64,000 nucleotides of DNA from Alistipes putredinis (lineage in GTDB: Bacteria > Bacteroidota > Bacteroidia > Bacteroidales > Rikenellaceae), in NCBI GenBank assembly GCA_022009915.1, contig CP091730.1:1488001-1552000 (forward strand), written 5' to 3'. This document shows positions 28,907 through 37,415 of the stretch, in pieces. The notes under the pieces were generated by a model. It had not been told where the DNA came from. It was given only the letters and a program-made list of their open reading frames with translations, and ran no database searches. The number at the start of each line of letters is the position of its first letter. Position 1 is the stretch's first letter. A program made the translations under genes and the position numbers.

Positions 28907-30862
28907 ATGAAAAAACATGTTTTTAGTCTTGCGATAGGGTTGTCGCTATGCTTGGCCGCTCCGGCCCAGAGCTGGCGTCCGCTCGCCGATGCGGCGGCAG
29001 GCAATCCCGATTTCGCTTCATGGCCCGTGTCGGTTCTTCTGGACAGTACGAGCGTTGAGGTCTCGCCCAGCGGTTCGGGCAGTTTCACAGTTCGCCGCGT
29101 GGTGGCGATACGCAACATGAAAGGTGCTTTGGACAACCGTGTGATAAAGTACGACTACGACCCGCTGACGGCTTTCGCCGAGTTCGAGGACGTGAAGATT
29201 TATCGCGCCGACGGCACGGTCGAAAGTCTTGATTTGTCATCGGCATGCGATTATGCCGCTCCGGCACGCTCCATATATTGGGGCGCCCGTCAGATAATGA
29301 TTGAACCCGGAGCCCTGCAAGCCGGCGATGTGGTGGATTACACCATTTCGAAAAAAGGCTTTACTTATGCGCTGCTGGCCCAGCAGGAGGACGAGCGTTT
29401 CATCCCTCCCATGCGCGGGCAGTTCTACGACATAGTTCCTTTCTGGGTGGAGCAGCCGACCGTGAAAAAGGTATATCGCGTGAGCTTCCCCAAGGACAAG
29501 GACGTGCAGTACGAGTTTTATCAGGGACAGTGCGCCTCGTCGGTCCGTTTCGACGGCGAGCGCAAGGTGATGACCTTTACCGTCTGCGACGTGCTGCCGT
29601 TCGCCTCGGAGCCCAACATGGCGGACCTGTTCGACGTGGCTCCCAAACTCATGATGTCATCCACTCCCCGAATGGAGGGACAAGTCGCTCTGGTTTTTAC
29701 AATGTCAATGAGGATTACGGCAGTTTCGAGCCGACCCCCGAAGCGCAGGCCAAGGTGAACGAGCTTTTGAAGGGCATAACCGACGAAATGAAGCGCATCT
29801 CAATTCTCACGCACTGGGTGGCCGACAACATGCGCTATTCGGGTATTTCAATGGGCAAGGGCGAAGGCTATACGCTCCATAATACGAAAATGAACTTCAC
29901 GGACCGTTGCGGCGTGTGCAAGGACAAGGCGGCACTTCTCATTTCGATGCTTCGCATGGCCGGATTCGAGGCCTATCCCGCGATGACGATGGCCGGTTCG
30001 CGCATAGAGAGCATTCCGGCCGACCATTTCAACCACTGCGTGGCCGTAGTCAAACTCGCAAACGGAACCTACATGCCGCTCGACCCGCCATGGGTGCCGT
30101 TCAACCGCGAACTTTGGTCGAGCGCCGAGCAGCAGCAGAATTACCTGCCGGGAGTGCCGGAAGGTTCCGATTTGAAGCTTACGCCTGTCTCGGCTCCCGA
30201 GAATCATTATTTCAAAATCGAAGCGACGACTTCGGTGGATGCCTCCGGAACGCTGCGGGGCGAGTTTACGCTTGCCGCCGAGGGACAGTCGGATGCCGCC
30301 GTGCGCCGCCCGTTCCTGCAAGGCTATGCCGACAGGGTGATGCGAGCTTTTGGAGACGGAACTTCTCCGCGTGTCGCCTCAGGCTCGCCTCATAAGCGTG
30401 GATTGCAAGAATCCGAAGGATTATCAGGCTGCTCCGATAAAGATGAAGATAAGGTTCGAGATACCGTCGTATGCGACCGTCGGCGACGGAGTCGTCATGT
30501 GCCGTCCGCTCGTCGGTGGCAATCTCTACTCCGGTGTCCGCACCTTCCTGCGCGTTGATACCGCTCCAGAGACCCGCAAGTACGGATTCAAGGACGCTTG
30601 TTCGCGTTACGTGGAGATGAACGAGACGATGAGCCTGCCGCAGGGATACGTAATGGCCGAGGATGTCAAAGAGGTGCATGTAAAGGGCGAAGTCGCCGGT
30701 TTCGACGGCCGTATGGAGCAGAAGGACGGCAAGCTGATTGTCCGCCAGAGCATTTCGCTCGGCAAGCGCGTCTACGATGCCGAGGATTGGCCGGAGTTCC
30801 GCGATGCGGTGAACGCCTATAAGAATTTTGCGTCAAGTACGCTGGTATTCGAAAAGAGATAG
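28907..30862 (+). CDS. DUF3857 + transglutaminase-like secreted protein, frameshifted
   Basis: Signal peptide 'MKKHVFSLAIGLSLCLAAPA', then a DUF3857 beta domain ('RRVVAIRNMKGALDNRVIKY', 'LQAGDVVDYTISKKG') and a transglutaminase-like core with an intact triad: Cys in 'DRCGVCKDKAALLISML', His in 'ADHFNHCVAVVKLAN', Asp in 'YMPLDPPWVPF'. A C-terminal DUF2569-like beta domain follows. About 650 residues. Such proteins are periplasmic; the enzyme activity, probably protease- or transferase-like, is not established. Frame breaks near 29690 and 30345. Third-gene partner at 30869 is a paralogue. Confidence 0.82.
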
Positions 30863-30868
30863 AAGATT

Positions 30869-32492
30869 ATGAAAAGACATGTTATTTTGATAGCTGCGGC
30901 CGTTATGGTCTTCGGAACTCTTCGGGCGCAAAGCAGCGATGCCACGATAAACAGGCTTCACGAAACATATACCCTGAATGCGGACGGCAGCGTGGACTAT
31001 AACCAGCACAAGGAGATTCGGTTCAATACCCAGTATGCGTTCTTCCGGCTGTTCGGAGAAACGTTCGTTGTGTACAATCCCGAGCACCAGAAGCTGAAAA
31101 TAAACGAATGCTATACCGTGCAGAGCGACGGCACGCGAATCTCCCTTCCGGCCAATGCCCTGAACGAAGTGCTGCCGGCTGCCGCTGCAAACGCTCCGGC
31201 GTACAACGGCCTTCGCGAAATGGTCATAACCCACACGGGGCTCGAAACCGGCGCCACGGTTTATCTGGACTATACGCTCAGCACGGAAGCCGGATTCTAT
31301 CCCTCGCTGGACATAGACAAGATTCTTCCGGTTCAGGGTGCCGATATCAAGGAGTATAGGATTACGGTGAACGTTCCGCATGGAACGCAGTTGCGTTGGA
31401 GCCTTGCCGGTTCCAAAGTTCGCCCCAGACAGAGCGGAGACAGCTACACATGGACGTTCCGCAATATTCCGGTCGCATCCGGCGAGTCATACACGCCCCG
31501 CAATGCCAACGGCCTGCCGCGTCTGTCGGTATCCACGGCCGCTTCGCTTTCGGCGTCGCTTACTCCCCTGACTGTCGAGACCATGGATATCTGTCGTGTT
31601 CCGGCCGACATTCTGAAAGAGGCGCGGACGGACGAACAGAAAATTGCGGCAATCCAGCGCTATATCGTCAAGGATATAGATAACTGCGGCGTGACGCCCG
31701 ATTTGACCGGATACCGCATAAGACAGTGCCGCGAGGTTATGAGAACCGCTTACGGTACCGAAGCCGAAAAGGCGTTCGCTTTTGCCAAACTGCTGCGTTC
31801 GGAGGGCCTTGGAGCCGATGTGGTGCTGAGGTTCCCCGAAAATACGGAAGTGCGGAATCTTAAAAACATTTCGGGCTATTTGGTCCGCTGCAAGGGTCAC
31901 TATTATTCGCCTCTTTCGCTTGGTGAGGCGAATATTGCGCTACGTGCGGACAGAGACAAGTTCTACGACCTTGCAGGCCGCAGAATAGAGACCGAGATAA
32001 AGGGCGTGAAAATCGAGTACGGGGCCGATGTGGCCATTACTCCCGACAGTATAACGACCGCAGTCACGAGCGACGTACTTACGGGAATCGACGGGAACAT
32101 CATCGCTTCGCGCCAGAACAAAATACGCAAAACGGGCGGCTATGGCACGTATGCCTTGCCGACCTCTGCAGTCGGTGTGGATTCTTGGCGTATGACAGTG
32201 CTAAACTCTTCGCGCAGGGAAAGTTTCGAGATTCCCCTATTCGGTTAGCGAGAGCTACGATTACGAAGTTTCGCTCGACGGAGTGGCCTCGAAGACGCGC
32301 GACGCGAAGATAGATGTGGCCAATGCCGCCGGCAGCGTCAAGATTACCATCGAAAACAAAGGCGACAGGATTTCCGTTCATCGCCGCATAGAAATTCCCC
32401 GAACGATAGTCAAGGCCTCGGATTACGAGGATATGAGGCGATTGCTGCTGTTGTGGATTAATCCGGCCTATCGTCAAATCGTGGTCGAGTAG
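30869..32492 (+). CDS. DUF3857 paralogue with degenerate transglutaminase core, frameshifted
   Basis: Signal peptide 'MKRHVILIAAAVMVFGTLRA', DUF3857 domain ('INRLHETYTLNADGSVDYNQ', 'GLETGATVYLDYTLSTEAGF') and a transglutaminase-like segment. Here the position of the catalytic 'GVCKDKA' reads 'TAYGTEAEKAFAFAKLL', so the Cys is replaced, and the His and Asp segments ('YLVRCKGHYYSPLSLGEA') are also altered. It is therefore probably non-catalytic and may bind or regulate the upstream paralogue. One slip near 32240; the last 80 residues are in the 32283-32492 frame. About 540 residues. A bidirectional terminator follows. Confidence 0.8.
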
Positions 32493-32513
32493 CGGTGTGG
32501 AAACTACAGAAAG

Positions 32514-32542
32514 AAAAGGGTCGGAAAATTCCGACCCTTTTT
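32514..32542. terminator. Bidirectional terminator between DUF3857 and carbonic-anhydrase genes
   Basis: AAAAGGGTCGGAA / TTCCGACCCTTTT, perfect, with A run on one side and T run on the other. It serves the plus-strand DUF3857 operon and the minus-strand gene ending at 32561. Confidence 0.9.
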
Positions 32543-32560
32543 CTATTGTGCAAAGAAGGC

Positions 32561-33085
32561 TTATTTGTACCACGATGCGTAGAGCATGTAGTCCCTTGCC
32601 GTGCGTTTTATGATTTGTTCGAGTTGCTCGGCCGTCACATCCTTCACTTTCTTGGCCGGCACTCCTGCATAGACGCTGTTGGGTTCGAGCTGTGCGCCCG
32701 ACAGGACCAGCGCACCTGCCGCGATTATACATCCCGACGGAACGTGGGCGTTGTCCAGTATCGTCGAGCCCATGCCTATCAGGCATCCGTCTTCTATCGT
32801 CGCGCCGTGAATGGTGGCATTGTGGCCTACCGAGACGTCGTTTCCGATATGCGTTTGCGACGGATGTTTCGAACCGTCGTAAAGGGTGTGTATCACAGCG
32901 CCGTCCTGAATGTTGGTGCGGTCGCCTATCGTTATCGTGTTTACGTCGCCGCGCAGAACGGCCCCGTACCAGATGCTGCAATCGCGCCCTATCGTAACGT
33001 CGCCGAGCAGCGTTGCCGTTTCGGCCAGAAAGGTGTTTTCGCCTACTTTTGGGGTGTGTCCCCTGACTTCTTTTATTATCGCCAT
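32561..33085 (-). CDS. Gamma-carbonic anhydrase family protein (left-handed beta-helix)
   Basis: Intact, 174 residues, made of hexapeptide repeats. 'SIWYGAVLRGDVNTITIGDR' then 'NIQDGAVIHTLYDG' and 'VGHNATIHGATIEDGCLIGM' contain the conserved Arg-Gly-Asp and the three metal-ligand His of the YrdA/CaiE/gamma-CA group; 'VYAGVPAKKVKD' is the closing pattern. These trimers bind Zn or Fe; many bacterial members have weak or no measured CO2 hydration. The 31-base gap to mazG upstream suggests co-transcription. Confidence 0.9.
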   Translation of the reverse strand: MAIIKEVRGHTPKVGENTFLAETATLLGDVTIGRDCSIWYGAVLRGDVNTITIGDRTNIQDGAVIHTLYDGSKHPSQTHIGNDVSVGHNATIHGATIEDGCLIGMGSTILDNAHVPSGCIIAAGALVLSGAQLEPNSVYAGVPAKKVKDVTAEQLEQIIKRTARDYMLYASWYK

Positions 33086-33116
33086 ATTCCGGATTGTTTT
33101 TTTATTTTGATGTCCG

Positions 33117-33899
33117 TTACAAATTCTTTGCCTCGCACCATGCACTCTCCATCTCTGCCGGAGTCATCTCCGAGAGTTGCTTGCCGCTCTCCCGAGCTAC
33201 CTGCTCGATGTGGGCGAAACGCTTGATGAATTTTTTGTTGGTGCGTTCGAGCGCCTGCTCCGGATCGATGCCGTAAAGACGCGAGGCATTGATAAGCGCG
33301 AAAAACAGGTCGCCTATCTCCGCTTCGGTCTTGTCCTTGTCGCCAGCTGCCATTTCGGCTTCCGCTTCGGCTATCTCCTCTTTCACCTTGTTCCATACGT
33401 CTTCGCGCTTCTCCCAGTCGAATCCGGCAGAAGCGGCTTTTTCGCCTATGCGGTAAGCCTTTACCATTGCCGGCAGGCTGCGCGGCACGCCGCCCAGAAC
33501 ACCTCTGTTCTTCTTGTTTTTCTCTTTCAGTTTCAGGAGTTCCCAGTTGTGTTTGACATCGTCGGGCGTGTCGGCATGAACGTCGCCGAATACGTGCGGA
33601 TGACGGTAGACGAGTTTGTCGCACACGCCGTTGGCTACGTCGGCGAAGTCGAAACTTCCCGTCTCTTCGCCCATTTTGGAGTAGAAGACTATGTGCAGCA
33701 GCAAGTCGCCGAGGCTCCTCGCGGATGTTTTTTTCATGTCGCCGTCCGTTATGGCGTCCGCCAGCTCGAACGTCTCCTCTATCGTGTTGTTACGCAGCGA
33801 TTCGAATGTCTGCTCCCTGTCCCACGGACATTTCTCGCGCAGACTCGTCCATGATGCCCAAAAAGTCGGGCGAGAGCCGTAAGTTTTTTTATTCTCCAT
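33117..33899 (-). CDS. mazG: Nucleoside triphosphate pyrophosphohydrolase MazG, with a local double indel
   Basis: 260 residues. 'LREKCPWDREQTFESLRNN' and 'IEETFELADAI' open the first MazG domain; 'PHVFGD' and 'AEIGDLFFALINASRLYGID' mark the second. MazG hydrolyses NTPs to NMP and PPi and clears aberrant nucleotides. The first domain's second metal motif should read like 'REELGDLLL' but appears as 'ARSLGDLLL'. Reading one frame over for nine codons restores 'IREELGD', so a 7-A run (33728-33734) and an extra base at about 33715 compensate each other. The apparent loss of two metal-binding Glu is thus probably not real. Confidence 0.93.
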   Translation of the reverse strand: MENKKTYGSRPTFWASWTSLREKCPWDREQTFESLRNNTIEETFELADAITDGDMKKTSARSLGDLLLHIVFYSKMGEETGSFDFADVANGVCDKLVYRHPHVFGDVHADTPDDVKHNWELLKLKEKNKKNRGVLGGVPRSLPAMVKAYRIGEKAASAGFDWEKREDVWNKVKEEIAEAEAEMAAGDKDKTEAEIGDLFFALINASRLYGIDPEQALERTNKKFIKRFAHIEQVARESGKQLSEMTPAEMESAWCEAKNL

Positions 33900-33922
33900 C
33901 GTTTTGTCGTTTTTGCTCCATG

Positions 33923-33930
33923 CAAAGGTA
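33923..33930 (-). promoter_or_regulatory. TACCTTTG -7 box of mazG
   Basis: TACCTTTG on the minus strand, 24 bases before the mazG ATG; back to back with a plus-strand box at 33951. Confidence 0.55.
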
Positions 33931-33950
33931 GGATATTCGTATTAAAAACG

Positions 33951-33958
33951 TAAATTTG
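33951..33958 (+). promoter_or_regulatory. TAAATTTG -7 box of the small ORF / MFS unit
   Basis: TAAATTTG on the plus strand, 27 bases before the ATG at 33985. Confidence 0.55.
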
Positions 33959-33984
33959 TAATATCGAAAAACTACCGGCCCGAT

Positions 33985-34143
33985 ATGATTCCGAGACTGC
34001 TGATTTGTTTGTTGCTGCTTGCGGGCAGTGCGTCGGCTTCCGATGCGATTCCAAAGCCGGTGAAGGCTCTCGGGATTGTCGCCTTTTCGGACGGCAACGG
34101 AGAGGACTGCATAGCGATTCAACCGCTTAAAATTATAAGGTGA
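33985..34143 (+). CDS. Possible small secreted peptide preceding the MFS gene
   Basis: 52 codons opening 'MIPRLLICLLLLAGSASASD', a good signal peptide, followed by only about 32 further residues ('SDGNGEDCIAIQPLKIIR'). It starts 27 bases after a TAAATTTG box and stops two bases before the MFS ATG, so it would be translated first on that transcript. I do not recognise it. It may be a real small protein, or the truncated or frameshifted head of a larger gene. Confidence 0.4.
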   Translation: MIPRLLICLLLLAGSASASDAIPKPVKALGIVAFSDGNGEDCIAIQPLKIIR

Positions 34144-34145
34144 TT

Positions 34146-35327
34146 ATGAAAGAACGTATTCGCGTAGGGCTGGTGGCGCCCATGCTGTTTTGCTACTTCG
34201 TCATGGGATTCATGGATTTGGTGGGTATATCCACGAGTTATGTGCAGGCCGATTTTTTCGGCTCGCTATCCTGTCGAAGTGTTCGGATTCCTGCCTACTG
34301 CGCTTTTCGTGTGGTTTTTTTGGTGCTCGGGGTTCCGACCGCATCGCTCATGAACCGCATAGGCCGCAAGAATACGGTGCTCCTGAGTATGGCATTTACA
34401 TTTGTGGGTATGATTGTTCCCGTACTGTGGTACAGTTTCGCCTCCTGCATCGTCGCATTCGCGCTGCTCGGCATTGGCAACACCGTTTTGCAGGTCTCGA
34501 TTAATCCGCTTCTGTCCAATGTGGTGGACGGACGGAATATGACCGGAGTGATGACCGTCGGGCAGTTCTGCCGTTCGCTGTGCTCGCTTTCCGGACCGCT
34601 TATCACTTCGGTCGCCGCACGCGGTTTGGGCGACTGGCGATATGTGTTCCCGATATATGCGCTCGTCACGCTGATTTCGGCTCTTTGGCTGTGGGCTTGC
34701 AGGGTGCCCGTTGAAACGCAGGTGGTTTCCACTTCTGTCAAGGATACCTTCGCACTACTCGGCAGAAAAAAGATTCTGCTGCTGTTTTTCGCCATGATGG
34801 CGTTCTTGGGGATAGATATAGGTACGAATACGGAATCGGCCCAGCTGCTTATGCAGCGACTTGGTCTGGATGCCTCGCTGCCGCAGTCGGTAGCGCGTGT
34901 ATCGCACGCTCCGATGCCCTATTTCTTCTGCCGTCTTGTCGGTGCGCTGGCCGGGGTGTGGATTCTCGCGCGGTTGGATTCGGTGAAATATTTCAGGATA
35001 TGCACCGCAGTGATGTGTGTTGCCGTGATTGGACTGATGTTCGCAAGCGGCGAGATTCTCATACTTTGTCTTATAGGCATTATAGGACTGACCTGTTCGA
35101 GCATATTTCCGATAATACTGTATGAGGCCATGGCTGAGGTCCGCGGGCGTGAAAATGAAGTTTCCGGACTTATGATAACGGCTATATGCGGAGGTGCGAT
35201 AGCGTCTCCGGCCATGTCGTATGCCGTCAGACTGTGCGGCGGAAACCATGTCGGAGCCCTCTGCGTGCTGTTGTTATGCGCGGCTTATCTGTGCATCGTG
35301 GCTTTCGGTCTTAAAATCAGAAAATGA
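34146..35327 (+). CDS. MFS transporter, FucP-like sugar permease, frameshifted
   Basis: About 393 residues with 11-12 membrane helices. 'LMNRIGRKNTVLLSMAFTFV' contains the MFS loop 2-3 motif (R-x-G-R-K), and 'LGIGNTVLQVSINPLLSNVV' resembles the FucP/galactose-glucose permease signature. The frame slips near 34265 within 'YVQADF' and resumes at 'VFGFLPTALFVW', and probably once more nearby. FucP-type carriers import fucose or other sugars with H+, which would suit a mucin forager, but the sugar is not determinable here. Its 3' end overlaps the convergent lrgB by 11 bases. Confidence 0.82.
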   Translation: MKERIRVGLVAPMLFCYFVMGFMDLVGISTSYVQADFFGSLSCRSVRIPAYCAFRVVFLVLGVPTASLMNRIGRKNTVLLSMAFTFVGMIVPVLWYSFASCIVAFALLGIGNTVLQVSINPLLSNVVDGRNMTGVMTVGQFCRSLCSLSGPLITSVAARGLGDWRYVFPIYALVTLISALWLWACRVPVETQVVSTSVKDTFALLGRKKILLLFFAMMAFLGIDIGTNTESAQLLMQRLGLDASLPQSVARVSHAPMPYFFCRLVGALAGVWILARLDSVKYFRICTAVMCVAVIGLMFASGEILILCLIGIIGLTCSSIFPIILYEAMAEVRGRENEVSGLMITAICGGAIASPAMSYAVRLCGGNHVGALCVLLLCAAYLCIVAFGLKIRK

Positions 35328-36012
35328 GCGGCCGCAGCAGGGGCAGAATGAGCGCCGTGGCCAACCCCATGAGTCCTATTGCAAGACCGCTTACCGCTCC
35401 CTCTATGGCACCTATCTCTATGGCGCGTGCCGTACCTATGCCATGAGCGGCCGAGCCGAGCGCGAGGCCTTTGGCTATGGAGTCCGTTATTCCGGCTTTT
35501 CTGAGGAGTGCCGGTCCGATTATGCTGCCGAATATCCCGACCGCCACCACGACGACCGAGGTCAGCGAGGTGATGCCTCCGGCCGAGTCGCAGACCGCGA
35601 CGGCTATCGGCGCAGTAACCGATTTGGGCGCGAGCGAAAGCGCAATCATATCGTCGGCTCCCGTAAGGCGTGCTATGTATACGACACTGAGTATTCCCAG
35701 CGTACTGCCTACGATTACCGATGTCAGTATGGATACGGCGTGCCCTTTCAGATGGTCGATTTGCTCGTAGAGCAGATAGCCTATCGCCACCACCGAAAGA
35801 TTGAGCAGAAAGTCCATTATGCCGGTTGCCTCGCGGAACCTTTCGTATGGAATGTCGCACGCTTTGAGAAACAGTATCATGCACGCTATGGTAACGAGAA
35901 CAGGATGCAGAATCTGCAATTTCGTTTTGCGGAACAACTGCATCGCGGCGGCGTAGATTCCGACGCATAGAGCGAGAATGAATATGTCCGAACTGACGAT
36001 TTCGCGTATCAT
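35317..36012 (-). CDS. lrgB: LrgB/CidB-family membrane protein
   Basis: 231 residues, hydrophobic, intact. 'ALSLAPKSVTAPIAVAVCDS' and 'GSAAHGIGTARAIEIGAIEG' are LrgB hallmarks. The start 'MIREIVSSDIFILALCVGIY' overlaps the lrgA stop (ATGA), so the pair is coupled. In Gram-positives LrgAB/CidAB modulate murein hydrolase export and lysis, and plant/bacterial homologues move glycolate or pyruvate; which applies here is open. Its stop lies inside the MFS gene's last codons on the other strand. Confidence 0.88.
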   Translation of the reverse strand: MIREIVSSDIFILALCVGIYAAAMQLFRKTKLQILHPVLVTIACMILFLKACDIPYERFREATGIMDFLLNLSVVAIGYLLYEQIDHLKGHAVSILTSVIVGSTLGILSVVYIARLTGADDMIALSLAPKSVTAPIAVAVCDSAGGITSLTSVVVVAVGIFGSIIGPALLRKAGITDSIAKGLALGSAAHGIGTARAIEIGAIEGAVSGLAIGLMGLATALILPLLRPLIF

Positions 36013-36362
36013 AGCTTTTGTCCGAGTTTCTGTTGAATCCATCCTACGGCAAGAATCACAATGACCGTGCTTACGGCTCCGGAGACTATTATGGCCCAAA
36101 GGTGTTCTTCCACCAGAGCATAGGAGACCATCAGACCGACCCCCGGCGGAACGAACAGCAGGGCCATGTTGTCGAGCAGAAACTTCGACGTGCCCCGCAC
36201 GCTTTGCGGCTTAATCATTTTGAAATGCAGGGCGGCGAAAAGCAGAACCATTCCGATTACGCTGCCCGACACCGCACGGCCCGTGAGGACGGAGACGATG
36301 TTGCCGAGAAGATAGAACAGCAATATGTAAAATATTCCTAACACGGCGCAAATATATGTCAA
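36009..36362 (-). CDS. lrgA: LrgA/CidA-family holin-like membrane protein
   Basis: 'FYILLFYLLGNIVSVLTG' followed by 'VSGSVIGMVLLFAALHFK' is the LrgA pattern (P/S-G-S-V-I-G-M), with four helices in about 112-118 residues. The longest frame begins ATG at 36362, but a TATATTTG box covers 36349-36356, so the GTG at 36344 ('VLGIFYIL') is an equally good start and would leave almost no leader. It forms an operon with lrgB. Confidence 0.85.
   Translation of the reverse strand: MTYICAVLGIFYILLFYLLGNIVSVLTGRAVSGSVIGMVLLFAALHFKMIKPQSVRGTSKFLLDNMALLFVPPGVGLMVSYALVEEHLWAIIVSGAVSTVIVILAVGWIQQKLGQKL
36349..36356 (-). promoter_or_regulatory. TATATTTG box at the lrgA start
   Basis: TATATTTG on the minus strand, 5 bases before the GTG at 36344. 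If used, the transcript would be nearly leaderless. Confidence 0.4.
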
Positions 36363-36472
36363 ATGCCGCTACGATATTCTCCTTTACTGAAAAGAAACAT
36401 CTGCCGGCTCGGCTCCGGAAAAAGGCTTTGTCGCCGGCCTTTTGCTTTTTGTTCCCGTCGAATATATTTTTC

Positions 36473-36480
36473 TATCTTTG
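36473..36480 (+). promoter_or_regulatory. TATCTTTG -7 box of the OMP gene
   Basis: TATCTTTG, 26 bases before the ATG at 36506. Confidence 0.6.
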
Positions 36481-36505
36481 CGGAACGGGAAAAAAATTCA
36501 AAATT

Positions 36506-37178
36506 ATGAAAAACTCATTCTCGCGGCCTTTGCGGTCGTATTGGCATCAGTGTCCCATGCAGGGCAGTACCCATCCAACATCATAGGCGTTCGCGGCGGA
36601 CTGAATCTTTCGACCATGAATCGTCGGGTCGCTTTGGACGGCGGCGGATACCTCTCCCTCAATGAGAACCGCAGGGTGAAGGCGGGGTGGAACATCGGCG
36701 TCGTAGACCAGATTCTGTTGCTCGACATGACTCCCTCTCTATATAGAGCCGGGGGCTGTATCTGACAAATAAAGGCAGCGGGTACAGGCTCAAAAACGGA
36801 GATTTGAAGAACATAAAGCGCCTCGGGGTGACATACCTGCAAATACCGGTGAATGTCTCCTATCATATCTATGCTGGTAATTTCACCATACAACCGCGTC
36901 TTGGCGTGTATTATGCTGTGGGTCTGTGGGCTCGTGACGTGACTGTCGTGAAGACCGACGGTCAGACTGACAAGACGGTGGTCGATCCGTATGACAGAGA
37001 CGCTACGCTGATGGGACGTTCCGATTTCGGCATGCAGATAGGACTTGCCGCCACCTATATGGAGCATTACTATTTCGGCGTGGAATGGGAAACCGGCTTT
37101 GTAAACATGTCCAAAGTGCCGTCCCGTAAGGACACCAATATCAGCAATTTCAAAATAGTGTTCGGCTATAATTTTTAG
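36506..37178 (+). CDS. Small outer-membrane beta-barrel protein, frameshifted
   Basis: One missing A in the run after the ATG shifts the frame; corrected, the start reads 'MKKLILAAFAVVLASVSHAG', a signal peptide. 'IIGVRGGLNLSTM', 'YLQIPVNVSYHIYAGNFTIQ', 'PRLGVYYAVGLWARDV' and the ending 'NISNFKIVFGYNF' (C-terminal aromatic) fit the OMP_b-brl_2 family of eight-stranded barrels. A second slip lies near 36755. About 224 residues. Function unknown; such porin-like proteins are abundant in Bacteroidetes envelopes. Confidence 0.78.
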
Positions 37179-37201
37179 CAATTATACCGCACTCGTACTT
37201 G

Positions 37202-37229
37202 CGTGCCGGATGCAAATGCGTCCGGCACG
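37202..37229 (+). terminator. Hairpin after the OMP gene
   Basis: Perfect 9-base stem CGTGCCGGA / TCCGGCACG with a 10-base loop, 23 bases after the stop. Only a weak T stretch follows, so termination is likely but not certain. Confidence 0.6.
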
Positions 37230-37327
37230 TTACGTTTCGTTATGCCGGTGGCCTTAAAGGACTGAAAAAAATGTTCCAAATGTCTGATTTTTAGGTGGCG
37301 GTTCAAAACACCAGTTCTTTTATTGAA

Positions 37328-37335
37328 TAACTTTG
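37328..37335 (+). promoter_or_regulatory. TAACTTTG -7 box of the efflux operon
   Basis: TAACTTTG, 80 bases before the tolC-like ATG, preceded by a T-rich stretch. Confidence 0.55.
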
Positions 37336-37415
37336 ACAGCCGGTAACGGCTGCATATGGTGTAGTGTTTGCAGTTACGCGGTTATTAGGATGTTAAGTAA
37401 AACGGTAAATATGAT

